In this document: one piece after another, positions 9,092 through 17,951 of the stretch
Layout: every line of letters starts with the position of its first letter
Position numbering within the stretch: the first letter of the stretch is position 1
Assembly (NCBI GenBank): GCA_050248955.1
Contig: JBFWRK010000029.1
Span: 1-31,621, forward strand
Direction of reading: 5' to 3'
Length of the DNA: 31,621 bases
Origin: JBFWRK01 sp050248955
Lineage (GTDB): Bacteria; Actinomycetota; Acidimicrobiia; Acidimicrobiales; Ilumatobacteraceae
The notes under the pieces: generated by a model
Seen by the model: only the letters and a program-made list of their open reading frames with translations
Told to the model about the DNA's origin: nothing
The model's database searches: none
Made by a program: the position numbers and the translations under genes

Positions 9092-10138
9092 ATGTCGCTC
9101 CCCCCGTCATCGAAACCAAAGAGCACCACCGGGACATCCGCCGCGTCGTTGGGCGTGCTGATGCCACATTCGGCAGCGCCGGGCGATGTCGCCGTGATCG
9201 CCGCGCTGGCCGAATCGCTCGGCTTCTCGTCGCTGTGGGTTCCTGAGAACTGCTTCCTCAACGGCGGTGTCGCCGCGGTCGGCGCGGCACTCGCGGCAAC
9301 GCAGCATCTGCCCATCGGCCTGGGCGTGATGCCCGCTCCGCTGCGCCACCCAGCGAGTGCGGCGATGGAGATAGCGACGCTCGCTCAGGCGCATCCGGGA
9401 CGCTTCACCGCGGGCTTCGGTCTCGGCGTGCCGGCATGGCTCGACCAGATGGGGCTCCGACCCCGCCGTTCGCTGCAGTACCTCGGGGACTACGTCGTCG
9501 TAGTTCGCCGCTTGCTCGCGGGCGAGGCTGTGACGCTCGACTGCGGAGCGTCAGAAATGGTGCTTCGCAACATCAGGCTCACTCATCCACCGGGCGTCGT
9601 ACCGATCGCCTTGGGCGTGGTCGGGCCGAAGATGCTCGAGCTCGCAGGGCGAGTTGCTGACACCGTGATCCTCAGTACGCTGGCCGGGCCCTCGTACGTG
9701 CGGGCCGCGGTCGAGACGATCGGGGCGGCCGCGGCCGCCGCAGGACGCGGGATGCCGCGCGTCACCTGCTTCGCCGCGTTCCACCTCGGGGCCACAACGG
9801 AGCTCGCGCAGAAGTCGATCCGTAGCGATCTCGCGTTCTCACTGCGCGCGTCAGGTCCCGGACCGCTCACGGATGCGGTCGGCGCAAGCGAACAGCTCAG
9901 CGAGCTACTGGCAGTCCATCAGGGTGATTCCCTGGCCGCCGCGATACCTGATGAGTGGGTCGACGAGATGTCGATTACCGGCGATCTCGACGCTTGCGCC
10001 AACAAGATCGGGGCGCTGTGGGCGAACGGCGCCGACGAGGTCGTCATCGCGCCCAAGCCGGTGACAGACGCCCGGGCGATGCTCCACGACGCAGCCGAGC
10101 GGCTGCTGCCGCTCCTACGCCCAGGTACCCGGACATGA
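9092..10138 (+). CDS. LLM-class flavin/F420-dependent oxidoreductase
   Basis: This 348-residue TIM-barrel protein belongs to the luciferase-like family, whose members use FMNH2 or F420H2 for monooxygenation or redox steps. Visible family features are LGVLMPHSAAPGD at strand 1, ESLGFSSLWVPEN, the HPGRFTAGFGLGVP strand with Gly-rich turn, and a C-terminal DEVVIAPKP. An N-terminal Ser/Pro/Thr-rich leader of about 22 residues precedes the barrel, so a start slightly downstream of the ATG at 9092 is possible. The gene ends in an ATGA overlap with the DUF1116 gene. The cofactor (FMN or F420) cannot be decided by eye. Confidence 0.82.
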   Translation: MSLPPSSKPKSTTGTSAASLGVLMPHSAAPGDVAVIAALAESLGFSSLWVPENCFLNGGVAAVGAALAATQHLPIGLGVMPAPLRHPASAAMEIATLAQAHPGRFTAGFGLGVPAWLDQMGLRPRRSLQYLGDYVVVVRRLLAGEAVTLDCGASEMVLRNIRLTHPPGVVPIALGVVGPKMLELAGRVADTVILSTLAGPSYVRAAVETIGAAAAAAGRGMPRVTCFAAFHLGATTELAQKSIRSDLAFSLRASGPGPLTDAVGASEQLSELLAVHQGDSLAAAIPDEWVDEMSITGDLDACANKIGALWANGADEVVIAPKPVTDARAMLHDAAERLLPLLRPGTRT

Positions 10139-11385
10139 GTGAGCTCACCAGCACGACCATCGCCGACCTCTACGCGTGTGTCGGCCAACCGATGGCAGTT
10201 GTCGACTGCTGCCCTGCCAGCATGGTCTCGGCCCACGTGGCGCCGCGCCGGTACCTCCACGCAGGGCCGGCGCTCGACCTGAGCGAGGCATCGCAGGCGT
10301 TGACCGGCGCCTTCGTCGCCGCCCTCCTGTTCGAAGGCGAGGCCCGCGATCCGGCTGAGGCACTGGCGATTATCCGCCGCGGTGAGCTGGAGATCGTTCC
10401 CTGCCACGACGACCACGCAGTGGGAGCGCTGGCCGGTGTGGTCTCGCCGAACACGCCGGTATTCGTGATCGAGCGTGCCGACGGCAGGCGCACGTTCTCG
10501 CCGATCCACGAAGGCCCGGGAACATCGATCAGGGCAGGACAGTTCGATCCCGCGACCCTGGCCAACCTGCACTGGCTGAGCAAGGTGATGGGACCAATGA
10601 TCGCGGATGCTCTCCGCCAGGCATCGCCGATCGATCCGCTCGAGGTCCTCGCCAGCGGCCTGGGCCGGGGCGACGAGGGCCATAACCGCAACGTCTCATG
10701 CTCTGCAGACTTCTTTCGCCGCATCGCACCCGCGATCTGCGAAATCGCAGGGGCGTCTCCTGATGCCGCGACTGTGCTCCATGTTCTCGCCGACAACGTG
10801 CAATTCTTCCTGCCGATGGCGATGGCGGCGGCCAAAGCTGTGGCGGACGACATCCACGCGTTGGCCGTTCCAGGTCTCGTGACCGCGGTGGCGGCGAACG
10901 GCACCCACTTCGGCATCCGCGTCAGCGGCACATCGCAAGGTTGGTTCACCACCGAGTCTCCGATCGGGGACCTCGTCTTCTACGACGGATTCAGAGCCGA
11001 CGATGTGAGCCCGCTCGTCGGCGACTCTCCGGTCGTCGAGACGATCGGTCTTGGCGCGTTCGCGTTGAGCGCGGCACCGAACCTGGCGCGGTCGCTCGAA
11101 CGATCCGTCGCCGAAGCAAAGGCGCTCGTCGAGCAAATGCGCTCGATCTGCCTGTCAGAATCGCCTCGCTTCGCGATACCCAGCGAGGAGTTCCGCCCCA
11201 CGGGATTCGGTATCCAAGTGAAGTCGGTGGTAGCCACCGGCGTTACGCCGGCATTCAGCATCGGCTACCTCCATCGCCAACTCGGTCGCGGTCGAGTCGG
11301 CGCGGGGCTGCTGCACGCCCCGATCGAGCCCTTCGAACAGGCCGCCACGGCCCTCGCTGAGACACCTCCGGTGGAGGCCAGATGA
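10135..11385 (+). CDS. DUF1116 protein, AllG/YlbE-like (oxamate carbamoyltransferase subunit family)
   Basis: This 416-residue protein matches the layout of E. coli YlbE, now called AllG, one of three subunits (AllFGH) of oxamic transcarbamylase in anaerobic allantoin breakdown. Shared features as I recall them are LHAGP (41-45), a LTGAFVAALLFEG segment (57-69), VPCHDDHAVG (88-97), GRGDEGHNRN (177-186, matching GDEFHQRN in YlbE), and ANGTHFGI further on. The ATG at 10135 overlaps the previous stop (ATGA), so the longer open frame upstream is not used. No AllF (FdrA), AllH (DUF2877) or carbamate kinase gene is in the window, so it may act alone or in another complex. The family call is fairly sure; the reaction here is open. 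Confidence 0.8.
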   Translation: MSELTSTTIADLYACVGQPMAVVDCCPASMVSAHVAPRRYLHAGPALDLSEASQALTGAFVAALLFEGEARDPAEALAIIRRGELEIVPCHDDHAVGALAGVVSPNTPVFVIERADGRRTFSPIHEGPGTSIRAGQFDPATLANLHWLSKVMGPMIADALRQASPIDPLEVLASGLGRGDEGHNRNVSCSADFFRRIAPAICEIAGASPDAATVLHVLADNVQFFLPMAMAAAKAVADDIHALAVPGLVTAVAANGTHFGIRVSGTSQGWFTTESPIGDLVFYDGFRADDVSPLVGDSPVVETIGLGAFALSAAPNLARSLERSVAEAKALVEQMRSICLSESPRFAIPSEEFRPTGFGIQVKSVVATGVTPAFSIGYLHRQLGRGRVGAGLLHAPIEPFEQAATALAETPPVEAR

Positions 11386-12332
11386 CGTTCTCCGTCGTCG
11401 CCTTCGATGACGCCACGGGTGCCCTCGGGATCGCCGTTGCGTCGCACTCGGTCGCCGTCGGCGGCCGCGTACCCCACGTGAGCGGCGGCGTCGGCGCGAT
11501 TGCCACCCAAGCACTGACCGACACCACCTACGGCACACGCCTGCTGGAAGGTCTCGCCGCCCGGCGTGACCCCGGTGACGTTCTCCAGTCGATCGCGTCA
11601 GCTGACGGCGGAGCCGAACATCGACAGGTGGCCGTCATCGACGGCAAGGGGCGCTCGGCCGGCATCTCGGGACGCCGGTGCCTACCGTTCTCGGCGCAGC
11701 AGATGTCTCGCCACGCCAGCGCGCAGGGCAACCTGCTCGCCTCACTCGCCGTCGTCCCGGCGATGATCGACGCCTTCCACAACGCTCTGGTCTCACCTAA
11801 TCGCAACAGCATGGGGGGCGACCTGGTTCACCGGCTGATGAGCTCCCTCGAAGCTGGGGACCGAGCCGGAGGCGACGTGCGCGGTGCCCGCTCGGCCGCG
11901 GTGATGGTGGCGTGGCCCGACGGGGCACGGCTCGACGCGCGCATTGACGACGACGCGAACCCAGTGGCGCGACTCGGGCCACTGCTGAACCGGTCGCTCG
12001 ATCAGCACGTGGTCGGAGCGGCGCAACGGGCGGCGTTACTCGGATCGACGGCGGCCGATGCGAGCACGCTCGAGCTGGCCCTGGCGGCGGTACCGGGGCG
12101 GACTCAGCTCGAGGAGCGCCGGCTGTGGAGGGCGGTACTGCTGTTCCGCTGCGGCAAGGTCGACGCCGCGAACCAGTTGTTGGGACATGGTCTGCGGACG
12201 GCCTGGCCGATGGTGATCGACCGTTTGGTCGAGGACGGCCTACTGCCTCGCGACGCCTCCCCTGACAGCGCCCCGGCAGGCACCGACGACGATGCACCGA
12301 CTCCAGCGCCACGGAAGCGAGCACGACGATGA
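11382..12332 (+). CDS. DUF1028 (Ntn-hydrolase-fold) protein
   Basis: This 316-residue protein has an N-terminal DUF1028 domain (about 1-215): MTFSVVAFDDATGALGIAVA, SHSVAVGG, GGVGAIATQALTDTTYG, and a DDANPVARLGPLL end. The domain has an N-terminal-nucleophile-hydrolase-like fold and occurs near amidohydrolase and peptide or amino-acid transport genes, but no reaction is established. Here Thr2/Ser4 could become the first residue after processing; that is speculation. The last ~100 residues form an Ala/Leu/Arg-rich helical region ending in a Pro/Ala/Arg tail. Start and stop both overlap neighbours by four bases (ATGA), so it is co-translated with the DUF1116 and large-subunit genes. Confidence 0.85.
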   Translation: MTFSVVAFDDATGALGIAVASHSVAVGGRVPHVSGGVGAIATQALTDTTYGTRLLEGLAARRDPGDVLQSIASADGGAEHRQVAVIDGKGRSAGISGRRCLPFSAQQMSRHASAQGNLLASLAVVPAMIDAFHNALVSPNRNSMGGDLVHRLMSSLEAGDRAGGDVRGARSAAVMVAWPDGARLDARIDDDANPVARLGPLLNRSLDQHVVGAAQRAALLGSTAADASTLELALAAVPGRTQLEERRLWRAVLLFRCGKVDAANQLLGHGLRTAWPMVIDRLVEDGLLPRDASPDSAPAGTDDDAPTPAPRKRARR

Positions 12333-14725
12333 CCCGGCACGACCCTGCCCACCTCGATACTGCACGGGCGGCCGCCCCGTATGTCGGCCAACCGATCCGC
12401 CGCCGCGATGATGGGCCATTGCTGACCGGTCGCGCGACCTTCATCGATGACATCCGACCCCCGGGAGCGCTGCATATCGCGATGGTGCGAAGTGACGCTG
12501 CCCATGCCCTCATCCGCGGCATCGACACGTCGGAGGCGCTCGCGCTCGCCGGCGTACACGCGGTTCTGACGGGCGAGGAACTGCGACGCGTGGCCGACCC
12601 GCAGCCGATCGTGTGGACGCACATCTCCAACCAGCACCCATCGACGAGCTATGCGATGGCAATCGACAAGGTGCGGTACTCGGGTCAGACCGTGGCGGCT
12701 GTTGCCGCGGAAACCCGAGCCCTCGCTGAGGACGCGGCCGAACTCGTTCAGGTCAACTACGAGGATCTCCCCGTCGTCGGGTCGCTCGATCGCGCGCTCG
12801 AACCCGACGCACCACGGTTGTTCGCTGAGTGGCCGGACAACATGTTCGGCTCGACGAGCTTCACCCACGGCGACGTGGAGCGCGCGTTCTCATCCGCCGA
12901 CGTGATCGTCACACAGCAGGTCGCACTCGGACGGCAGTTCGGCTGCTCCTTGGAGGGGCGCGGTTGCGTCGCGGAATGGGATCCGATCACGGGCAAGATC
13001 GAGGTCTGGATCTCCGCGCAGTCTCCGAACCGGGTCAGGGAGATGCTGAGTCAGGTCCTCGCCGTGCCCGTTCACGACATCCGGGTGCGCGTGCCGGCAC
13101 TCGGGGGTGGCTTCGGGAGCAAGGCCGACTTCTACGGCGACGAGGTGATCTGTTGCTTGCTGTCACGCATGACGGAACGGCCCGTGCGCTACATCGAGGA
13201 CCGTCGGGAGAGCTTCATGGCGACGGCCCATGCACGCGAACAGCGGATCGAGATCGAACTGGCGGCAACCAAGGAGGGTGAGATCCTCGCGCTCCGGGCC
13301 AACGTGGTCGCCGCCCTCGGTGGTGAGATCGGGAGCACCGGAATGGGTCCGGCGTGGCTGGCCGCGGTCATGATGCCGGGGCCGTATCGCGTGCCGGCCG
13401 CCCACATCGACGTCACCGGCGTGGTGACGAACAAGACGCCGTACGGCGCCTACCGAGGGTGGGGTCAACCGAAGGCGAACTTCGCCATGGAGCGAGCAGT
13501 CGACCTCCTCGCGGCGACGATCGGAACCGATGCGAACAGCGTGCGCCGAGCGAACTTCGTCGCCCCCGACGCGTTCCCTCACTTCAACGGTGTGGCTGCC
13601 ACCTACGACAGTGGCCGTTACGGGGAATGTCTGGAACGTTGTATGCAGCGCGTCGTTGACGATGGCTGGCTGGTCTTCCAGCAGCAGGCCCGTGCCGAGA
13701 GCAGGATGGTTGGCGTCGGATACGCGAGTTACGTGGAATCGACTGCGGCGGGCAACAGCCGGGCGATGGCGGCACTCGGACTGGATCAGGCCGGGTTCGA
13801 CGAAGCGGTCGTGCGCATGGACTCGTCCGGGAGAGTGACGGTGCTGACCGGCCAGACGGACATGGGCCAGGGCCTCACGACCGTGCTCGCGCAGGTGTGC
13901 GCGGACACCCTCGGCATCCGGATCGAAGAGGTGTCGGTCGTCTTCGGTGACACGGACGCCTGTCCCTACACCGGGTACGGGACCGGTGGCAGCCGGGCAG
14001 GGACGTTGGCCGGTACGGCGGTGGCTATGGCCGCGAGCGACCTTCGTGAGCAAGTCCTGACAATCGCAGCCCATCAGCTGGAGGCGGACGCGGCCGACCT
14101 CGAAGTGTCCGGCGGTGTGGTCACCGTTCGCGGCGTGCCCTCGGTCTCGGTGAGCTTCGCTGACATCGGCTACGCCGCGTACCGCCGATTGGACCGGGTG
14201 CCGCCCGGAACGCCACCTGCGCTGCAGGCCCGGTCGGTGTTCGATCCGGTGTCGCAGGCGTACTCGTACGGCTCGGTGGCCGTGCTCGTGGAGGTGGATC
14301 CCGGCACCGGCGAAGTGGACGTGCAGGAGTACCTGATGGTGCACGACTGCGGGACGATCCTCAATCCGCAGATCGTCGAAGGTCAGCTCCACGGAGCGTG
14401 TGCACAAGCAATCGGCGCGACGTTGCTCGAGGAGCTCGTTTACGACGAGCAGGGGCAGCTGCTGACCACGACGTTCATGGACTATCTCGTGCCCACGGCG
14501 CAGGAGGTTCCCCGCTTCACCCTGGAGCACATGGAGACGCCCGCGCCAAGCATCCCAGGCGGAATGAAGGGCGTAGGTGAGGCGGGAGTGATCCCCGGTC
14601 CATCCGCTATCGTCGCCGCCATCGAAGATGCGCTCACGATTCCCCCAGGGACGATCCGTCGGATTCCGCTGCGCCCGGAAGATGTGAAGCTGCTGATTCC
14701 CCGACATCGAGACGAATCGAGTTGA
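12329..14725 (+). CDS. Molybdenum hydroxylase large (molybdopterin-binding) subunit
   Basis: This 798-residue catalytic subunit of a xanthine dehydrogenase-family hydroxylase should hydroxylate a C-H bond, typically next to a ring nitrogen or an aldehyde, with water as oxygen donor. Landmarks are YVGQPIRRRDDGPLLTG near residue 18, GGGFGSK (259-265), AYRGWGQPKA (374-383) and KGVGEAG (747-753), whose E751 sits where the catalytic Glu of this family lies. The AYRGWG loop has no Cys, unlike the AYXCSFR loop of true (form I) CO dehydrogenase, so CO is not the substrate. FAD and 2Fe-2S partners are at 7200 and 8060. ATGA overlaps DUF1028; TTGA overlaps the next gene. Confidence 0.92.
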   Translation: MTRHDPAHLDTARAAAPYVGQPIRRRDDGPLLTGRATFIDDIRPPGALHIAMVRSDAAHALIRGIDTSEALALAGVHAVLTGEELRRVADPQPIVWTHISNQHPSTSYAMAIDKVRYSGQTVAAVAAETRALAEDAAELVQVNYEDLPVVGSLDRALEPDAPRLFAEWPDNMFGSTSFTHGDVERAFSSADVIVTQQVALGRQFGCSLEGRGCVAEWDPITGKIEVWISAQSPNRVREMLSQVLAVPVHDIRVRVPALGGGFGSKADFYGDEVICCLLSRMTERPVRYIEDRRESFMATAHAREQRIEIELAATKEGEILALRANVVAALGGEIGSTGMGPAWLAAVMMPGPYRVPAAHIDVTGVVTNKTPYGAYRGWGQPKANFAMERAVDLLAATIGTDANSVRRANFVAPDAFPHFNGVAATYDSGRYGECLERCMQRVVDDGWLVFQQQARAESRMVGVGYASYVESTAAGNSRAMAALGLDQAGFDEAVVRMDSSGRVTVLTGQTDMGQGLTTVLAQVCADTLGIRIEEVSVVFGDTDACPYTGYGTGGSRAGTLAGTAVAMAASDLREQVLTIAAHQLEADAADLEVSGGVVTVRGVPSVSVSFADIGYAAYRRLDRVPPGTPPALQARSVFDPVSQAYSYGSVAVLVEVDPGTGEVDVQEYLMVHDCGTILNPQIVEGQLHGACAQAIGATLLEELVYDEQGQLLTTTFMDYLVPTAQEVPRFTLEHMETPAPSIPGGMKGVGEAGVIPGPSAIVAAIEDALTIPPGTIRRIPLRPEDVKLLIPRHRDESS

Positions 14726-16020
14726 TCGGTTTCATCGGGCCGGCCGATGCGGTGGGGCTGGCGACAGAAGTCGCGCTCTCGATGGGTTTCGGTCCCGTCG
14801 TCACGCCGCGGGTTTACGCGTCTGCCGAGGAGTCGGCGGCGCTGGCCGCGGAGCTGGATCGCTTCTGTGATGTCATCCTGTTCGCGGGCCGGGTGCCGCA
14901 CCGACTCTCGCTCGCGGGTGGGAGCAGCTACACGGCGAGTCTCCGGTACGTGCCGGAAAGCGCGGTCGACATGTACCACACCGTCGCCAGCCTGATCCGC
15001 GCCGGATCGGGGGTAATGCCAAGGATCTCCCTCGACACGGTGGACACGAAGTTGGTGCAGGAGGTGTTCAACGAGATCGACCTGGAGCCGCCGACGGCGC
15101 TGCTGCCGATCGACGAGATCCCCGGTGACTGGAGCGACATTGCCAGCCGCCTCTTCGAATTTCACCTGAGGATGTTCGAATCGAAGCATGTCGACCTGTG
15201 CGTGACGTGGTTGCGGTCGGTGCACGACGACTTGAGGGCGCGCGGCGTGCCGGTCTGGCGCGCCCGGCACACGATGTCGACATATCGCGAGGCATTCACG
15301 CGAGCAAGCCTCAGCGTCGAGGCCCACCGATCGAAGTCGAGCCAGATCGTCGTCGGCCGCATGTTGCCGGGGCGGCGCGATGATGGCGCCGACCGCGTCG
15401 TCGCGTGCGCGAAAGAGTTGCGCGGTACGGTGACGCCCTCTGCCGATGGCGACGGCTGGGTCATCTATTCGACGCGCGGCGCACTAGACGGTGCGCTCAC
15501 GCGATTGCGTTCGGGGGCCGCGTCACCATTTGTCGTCAGCGGCACGATGGCGGTCGTGATGGGCTTCGGCGTCGGGACGAACATGGCGGAAGCGTTGACG
15601 TACGCCGAGCGCGCCGCGCAGATGGCGGCGGATACGACGCAGTTGTGCATCATGCACTCGAGTGGATTGATGTACTCGTTGGACGACATCGGCACCGAAC
15701 GAGTGATTGCGCTACGGGATCTCTCAGGGGAGGGCGGTGCGCCGAGCATCGGCGGTCTCGGGCCTGTGTCCACCTTCCGACTCCTCGACTCGATCCGGTT
15801 GCTCGATGCGTCGGCGGTCACGGCCCCACAGCTCGCTGACGCGTATGGCGTCACCGTCCGGTCCGCCCGCAGACTGCTCGGGCACCTCGAGCGGACCGGC
15901 ATCGCCAGCCGCCTCGGCCGAGAAGGAGCCCCTGGGCCGGGTCGCCCGAAGGTGCTCTATCGCATCGATGTCGACCGTCTGGCCGCCGAGGTCAAGACCG
16001 TGGCCCTCGACGACGCGTGA
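14722..16020 (+). CDS. Putative transcriptional regulator: sensor + GGDEF-like domain + winged helix
   Basis: This 432-residue protein starts at TTG (14722), overlapping the previous stop (TTGA). Residues ~1-190 form an alpha/beta sensor-like domain (IGFIGPADAV, CDVILFAGRVPH, VDLCVTWLRSVHDDL). Residues ~205-325 resemble a degenerate GGDEF / GTP-cyclohydrolase-III-like domain (SQIVVGRML, GWVIYSTRGALDGA, AVVMGFGVGTNMAEALTYAERA); no GG(D/E)EF motif is present. Residues ~362-415 form a winged helix: TAPQLADAYGVTVRSARRLLGHLERTGI, then GPGRPKVLYRI as the wing. The arrangement recalls Firmicutes one-component regulators that I know only as uncharacterised. Being last in the catabolic operon, it probably senses a pathway compound and controls that operon. 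Domain boundaries are estimates. Confidence 0.7.
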   Translation: MIGFIGPADAVGLATEVALSMGFGPVVTPRVYASAEESAALAAELDRFCDVILFAGRVPHRLSLAGGSSYTASLRYVPESAVDMYHTVASLIRAGSGVMPRISLDTVDTKLVQEVFNEIDLEPPTALLPIDEIPGDWSDIASRLFEFHLRMFESKHVDLCVTWLRSVHDDLRARGVPVWRARHTMSTYREAFTRASLSVEAHRSKSSQIVVGRMLPGRRDDGADRVVACAKELRGTVTPSADGDGWVIYSTRGALDGALTRLRSGAASPFVVSGTMAVVMGFGVGTNMAEALTYAERAAQMAADTTQLCIMHSSGLMYSLDDIGTERVIALRDLSGEGGAPSIGGLGPVSTFRLLDSIRLLDASAVTAPQLADAYGVTVRSARRLLGHLERTGIASRLGREGAPGPGRPKVLYRIDVDRLAAEVKTVALDDA

Positions 16021-16154
16021 CGAATGCGGGCGCGCACGCTGGCAAGAGGGACGAGCGACCAGGGCCATACGAGTCCGTAGGCAAACCACCTGTTCGATGA
16101 TGTCTGCTCCGTCTCGGTTGCAGATGTCCAGTGCCTCGCGAACGAGCAGCGGGA

Positions 16155-16658
16155 TCAGAGGGTTGCTCGCGCCGCACAATTTCGTGGGCTTCGGCGGCAC
16201 GTCCAACCCTCAACCTTGCCGACCGGTTCAGCGACTTGCTCGTGACGGCGGGTGGCCACCCCGGCGAGCATCCGTTCGACCACCACCTGACGCAGCAGAT
16301 CCTCGGACGCGAACGTGTCCCACGTCGCCAGACGGACTTCGCTGCCGTTCTTGCGGCCTCGCGGGCGTTGAACGCTGAGCTTGCGGCCGCCGAGCACGAC
16401 CTCACCAGTGGTCGTGCCATGCCAGTTCCCGACCCGATCGTTGCCGAGCTTGGCGTGCTTCGCGCCGACGATCGAGGTCAGCTCAGTGGCCAGCAACTGC
16501 TGCATCACGACCAGCCCCGCCGCGCTCGAGAACGCCAACAACCCCTCGCGCATCGCGCCGGCAACATCGGCCATCGTCACCGTCGCCTCGAACGGCAGAC
16601 CGGCCAGCTCGCCAGCAGCCTGCGGTGTCGTGATCTTCACGACAGGTATCTTCATCAT
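16155..16658 (-). pseudogene. IS256-family (mutator) transposase, truncated N-terminal fragment
   Basis: The minus-strand frame starts at an ATG at 16658 behind an AGAAGGGAT ribosome binding site. It encodes an IS256-type N-terminus: AMREGLLAFSSAAGLVVMQQLL, then a VVLGGRKLSVQRPRGR segment, then ASEDLLRQVVVERMLAGVATRRH. The match ends around VAEPVGKVEG, and the frame stops at 16155 after about 167 residues. Family members are about 400 residues, so the DDE catalytic region is gone. The sequence further left (16021-16154) does not continue the transposase in any frame I could follow, so the element was deleted or replaced. It separates the two catabolic clusters. Confidence 0.75.
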
Positions 16659-16706
16659 CGGTGATCCCTTCTCCCTTTCGGGTGTCTTGGCGGACCCTCG
16701 AACCAT

Positions 16707-16966
16707 GCCAGCAACGGCACGGCCAGAGGAGGGATCACCACCTCACTTCAACAGAACCCGGGACAACCTCAGCGAGTCGCGGGCGAGATGTATCGGCACA
16801 CCGACAGTTCCTCGTCGTCGAAGACGGCAACGAGCCCGTGGGCTCTCACGGCGATCGGTGGACGCTGATCGCGTACCGTGGGTGGGGCGGGTGAGGACAA
16901 CGTACGGTGGGCAGCAAGTACATCACGGAATCGGTCCTGGACAACGCGCTCAGAACCTGCGACGCG
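16707..16966. other. Intergenic remnant with no recognisable gene
   Basis: The stretch between the IS256 fragment's start and the end of the LLM gene carries no frame I can assign. Its first part (to about 16790) is probably the IS256-type left end upstream of the transposase start, but I could not find the matching right-end repeat. The rest looks like decayed DNA. The short region 16021-16154, on the other side of the fragment, is likewise unassigned. Confidence 0.4.
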
Positions 16967-17926
16967 TTAGCCAGCCACGTGAGACAGCTCATGTCGAATG
17001 CGTGGCACTATGTCGATCCCGAGCCGCTCGATCTGTTCGATGATCGACGACGGGGGGACGGCGGGCAGATGCACTCGGAAATTCACAGCCGACACGCCGT
17101 GGCGAGTCGCGTCGCCCATGACCTCCTCGACAATCTGGTCGGCCGATCCCGCGTGGATGGGCGGGCTCGCGTCCTCGTCGCTCGTGGTGGGCGCCCCGGC
17201 GGCGCGGTACGTCGAGACGAGGCGTTCGACGGCATGAGCGGGCGGCGCGCCGAGCCACACGCGCTTGACCATCACCACGGGGCCTTCCCCGCCGGCGATC
17301 CGATAGGCGGTGAGTAGGGCGTCCGTCGAGGCCGATCCCATGTGGCCGCTGAGATAGATGCCCATCCTGTGAGCCGCGGCTCTGCGTGCGCCCGTTCGGC
17401 TGTTGGCTGCGCTGAGCAGCGGGCCGGGAGCATCGATCCATCCGCGAATCGCCGGGTCGTCGGCCAACGGACCCTCACCGTCCAGTGCCGCGCGAAGACG
17501 ACTGAGACCAGTCTCGAACCGTGGCGCGACATCGTCGAAAGGCACTTCCCACGCGTCGAAATCCGGCTCGTAGTACCCCGCGGCCACCCCGAGCGCCACC
17601 CGGCCGGGAAATGCCGCGCTGGTCCAGGCGACGGCCTCGGCGAGTTCGAGCGGGTTTCGGAGGTTCAGGAGCGTCGGACACGGCGCCGCCCACAATCGGT
17701 CGGTCGAGGCGAGCATCCACGTGGCCGCAAGCAGCGGCTGGCCCATGTACGCGGGGAATCGGCCGTGGTGCTCGCTGATCGTCACGCCGTCGAATCCGGA
17801 ACGCTCGGCGGTGCGCGCCTGATCGACCAGCCCCGCAGCCATCTGCTCGGCAGGTACGTCCTCGAGCGGGTGGACTCCAAGGGAGACCGAGGCGACGCGC
17901 AGAACCTCCGAGATCGACATCTCCAT
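16967..17926 (-). CDS. LLM-class flavin-dependent oxidoreductase
   Basis: This 319-residue luciferase-like TIM-barrel protein shows VASVSLGVHPLEDVP at strand 1, RSGFDGVTISEHHGRFP (strand 2 with the conserved EHH), NLRNPLELAEAVAWTSAAF, and GRVALGVAAGYYEPDFDAW. The EHHGRFP and GYYEPDF segments are typical of monooxygenase-type LLM proteins using reduced flavin or F420. The ATG at 17926 is the first of two close starts (the other is 17920); no clear ribosome binding site precedes it. The start codon lies inside an inverted repeat (17924-17938) proposed as an operator. It diverges from the thiolase/DUF35 genes, sharing a 92-bp control region, so it probably belongs to the MarR-controlled cluster. 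Confidence 0.88.
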   Translation of the reverse strand: MEMSISEVLRVASVSLGVHPLEDVPAEQMAAGLVDQARTAERSGFDGVTISEHHGRFPAYMGQPLLAATWMLASTDRLWAAPCPTLLNLRNPLELAEAVAWTSAAFPGRVALGVAAGYYEPDFDAWEVPFDDVAPRFETGLSRLRAALDGEGPLADDPAIRGWIDAPGPLLSAANSRTGARRAAAHRMGIYLSGHMGSASTDALLTAYRIAGGEGPVVMVKRVWLGAPPAHAVERLVSTYRAAGAPTTSDEDASPPIHAGSADQIVEEVMGDATRHGVSAVNFRVHLPAVPPSSIIEQIERLGIDIVPRIRHELSHVAG

Positions 17927-17938
17927 AGGATAACTATG
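17924..17938. promoter_or_regulatory. Proposed MarR operator, site D
   Basis: CATAG-GATAA-CTATG is a perfect 5-5-5 inverted repeat overlapping the start codon of the LLM gene at 17926. It matches 12 of 15 positions of the motif CATAGGTGACCTATG shared by the other sites. If the LLM message is leaderless or has a very short leader, binding here would block transcription. Function is inferred from symmetry and recurrence. Confidence 0.5.
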
Positions 17939-17951
17939 CGTTAGGACAACG

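Noticed and set aside
9092..10138. RutA-type pyrimidine monooxygenase
   Set aside because: It is an LLM protein in an N-compound operon, but I saw no RutA-specific motifs and no other rut genes are present.
13163..14707. Minus-strand open frame of 514 codons inside the large subunit gene
   Set aside because: It is antisense to a gene with all expected molybdopterin motifs, and its His/Arg-rich product resembles nothing.
12329..14725. CO dehydrogenase (CoxL) activity
   Set aside because: The active-site loop reads AYRGWGQ with no Cys, whereas form I CO dehydrogenase needs AYXCSFR. A general molybdenum hydroxylase is the safer call.
15724..16206. Minus-strand open frame of 160 codons crossing the end of the regulator gene
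   Set aside because: Most of it is antisense to the winged-helix region; the first 60 codons resemble no family I know.
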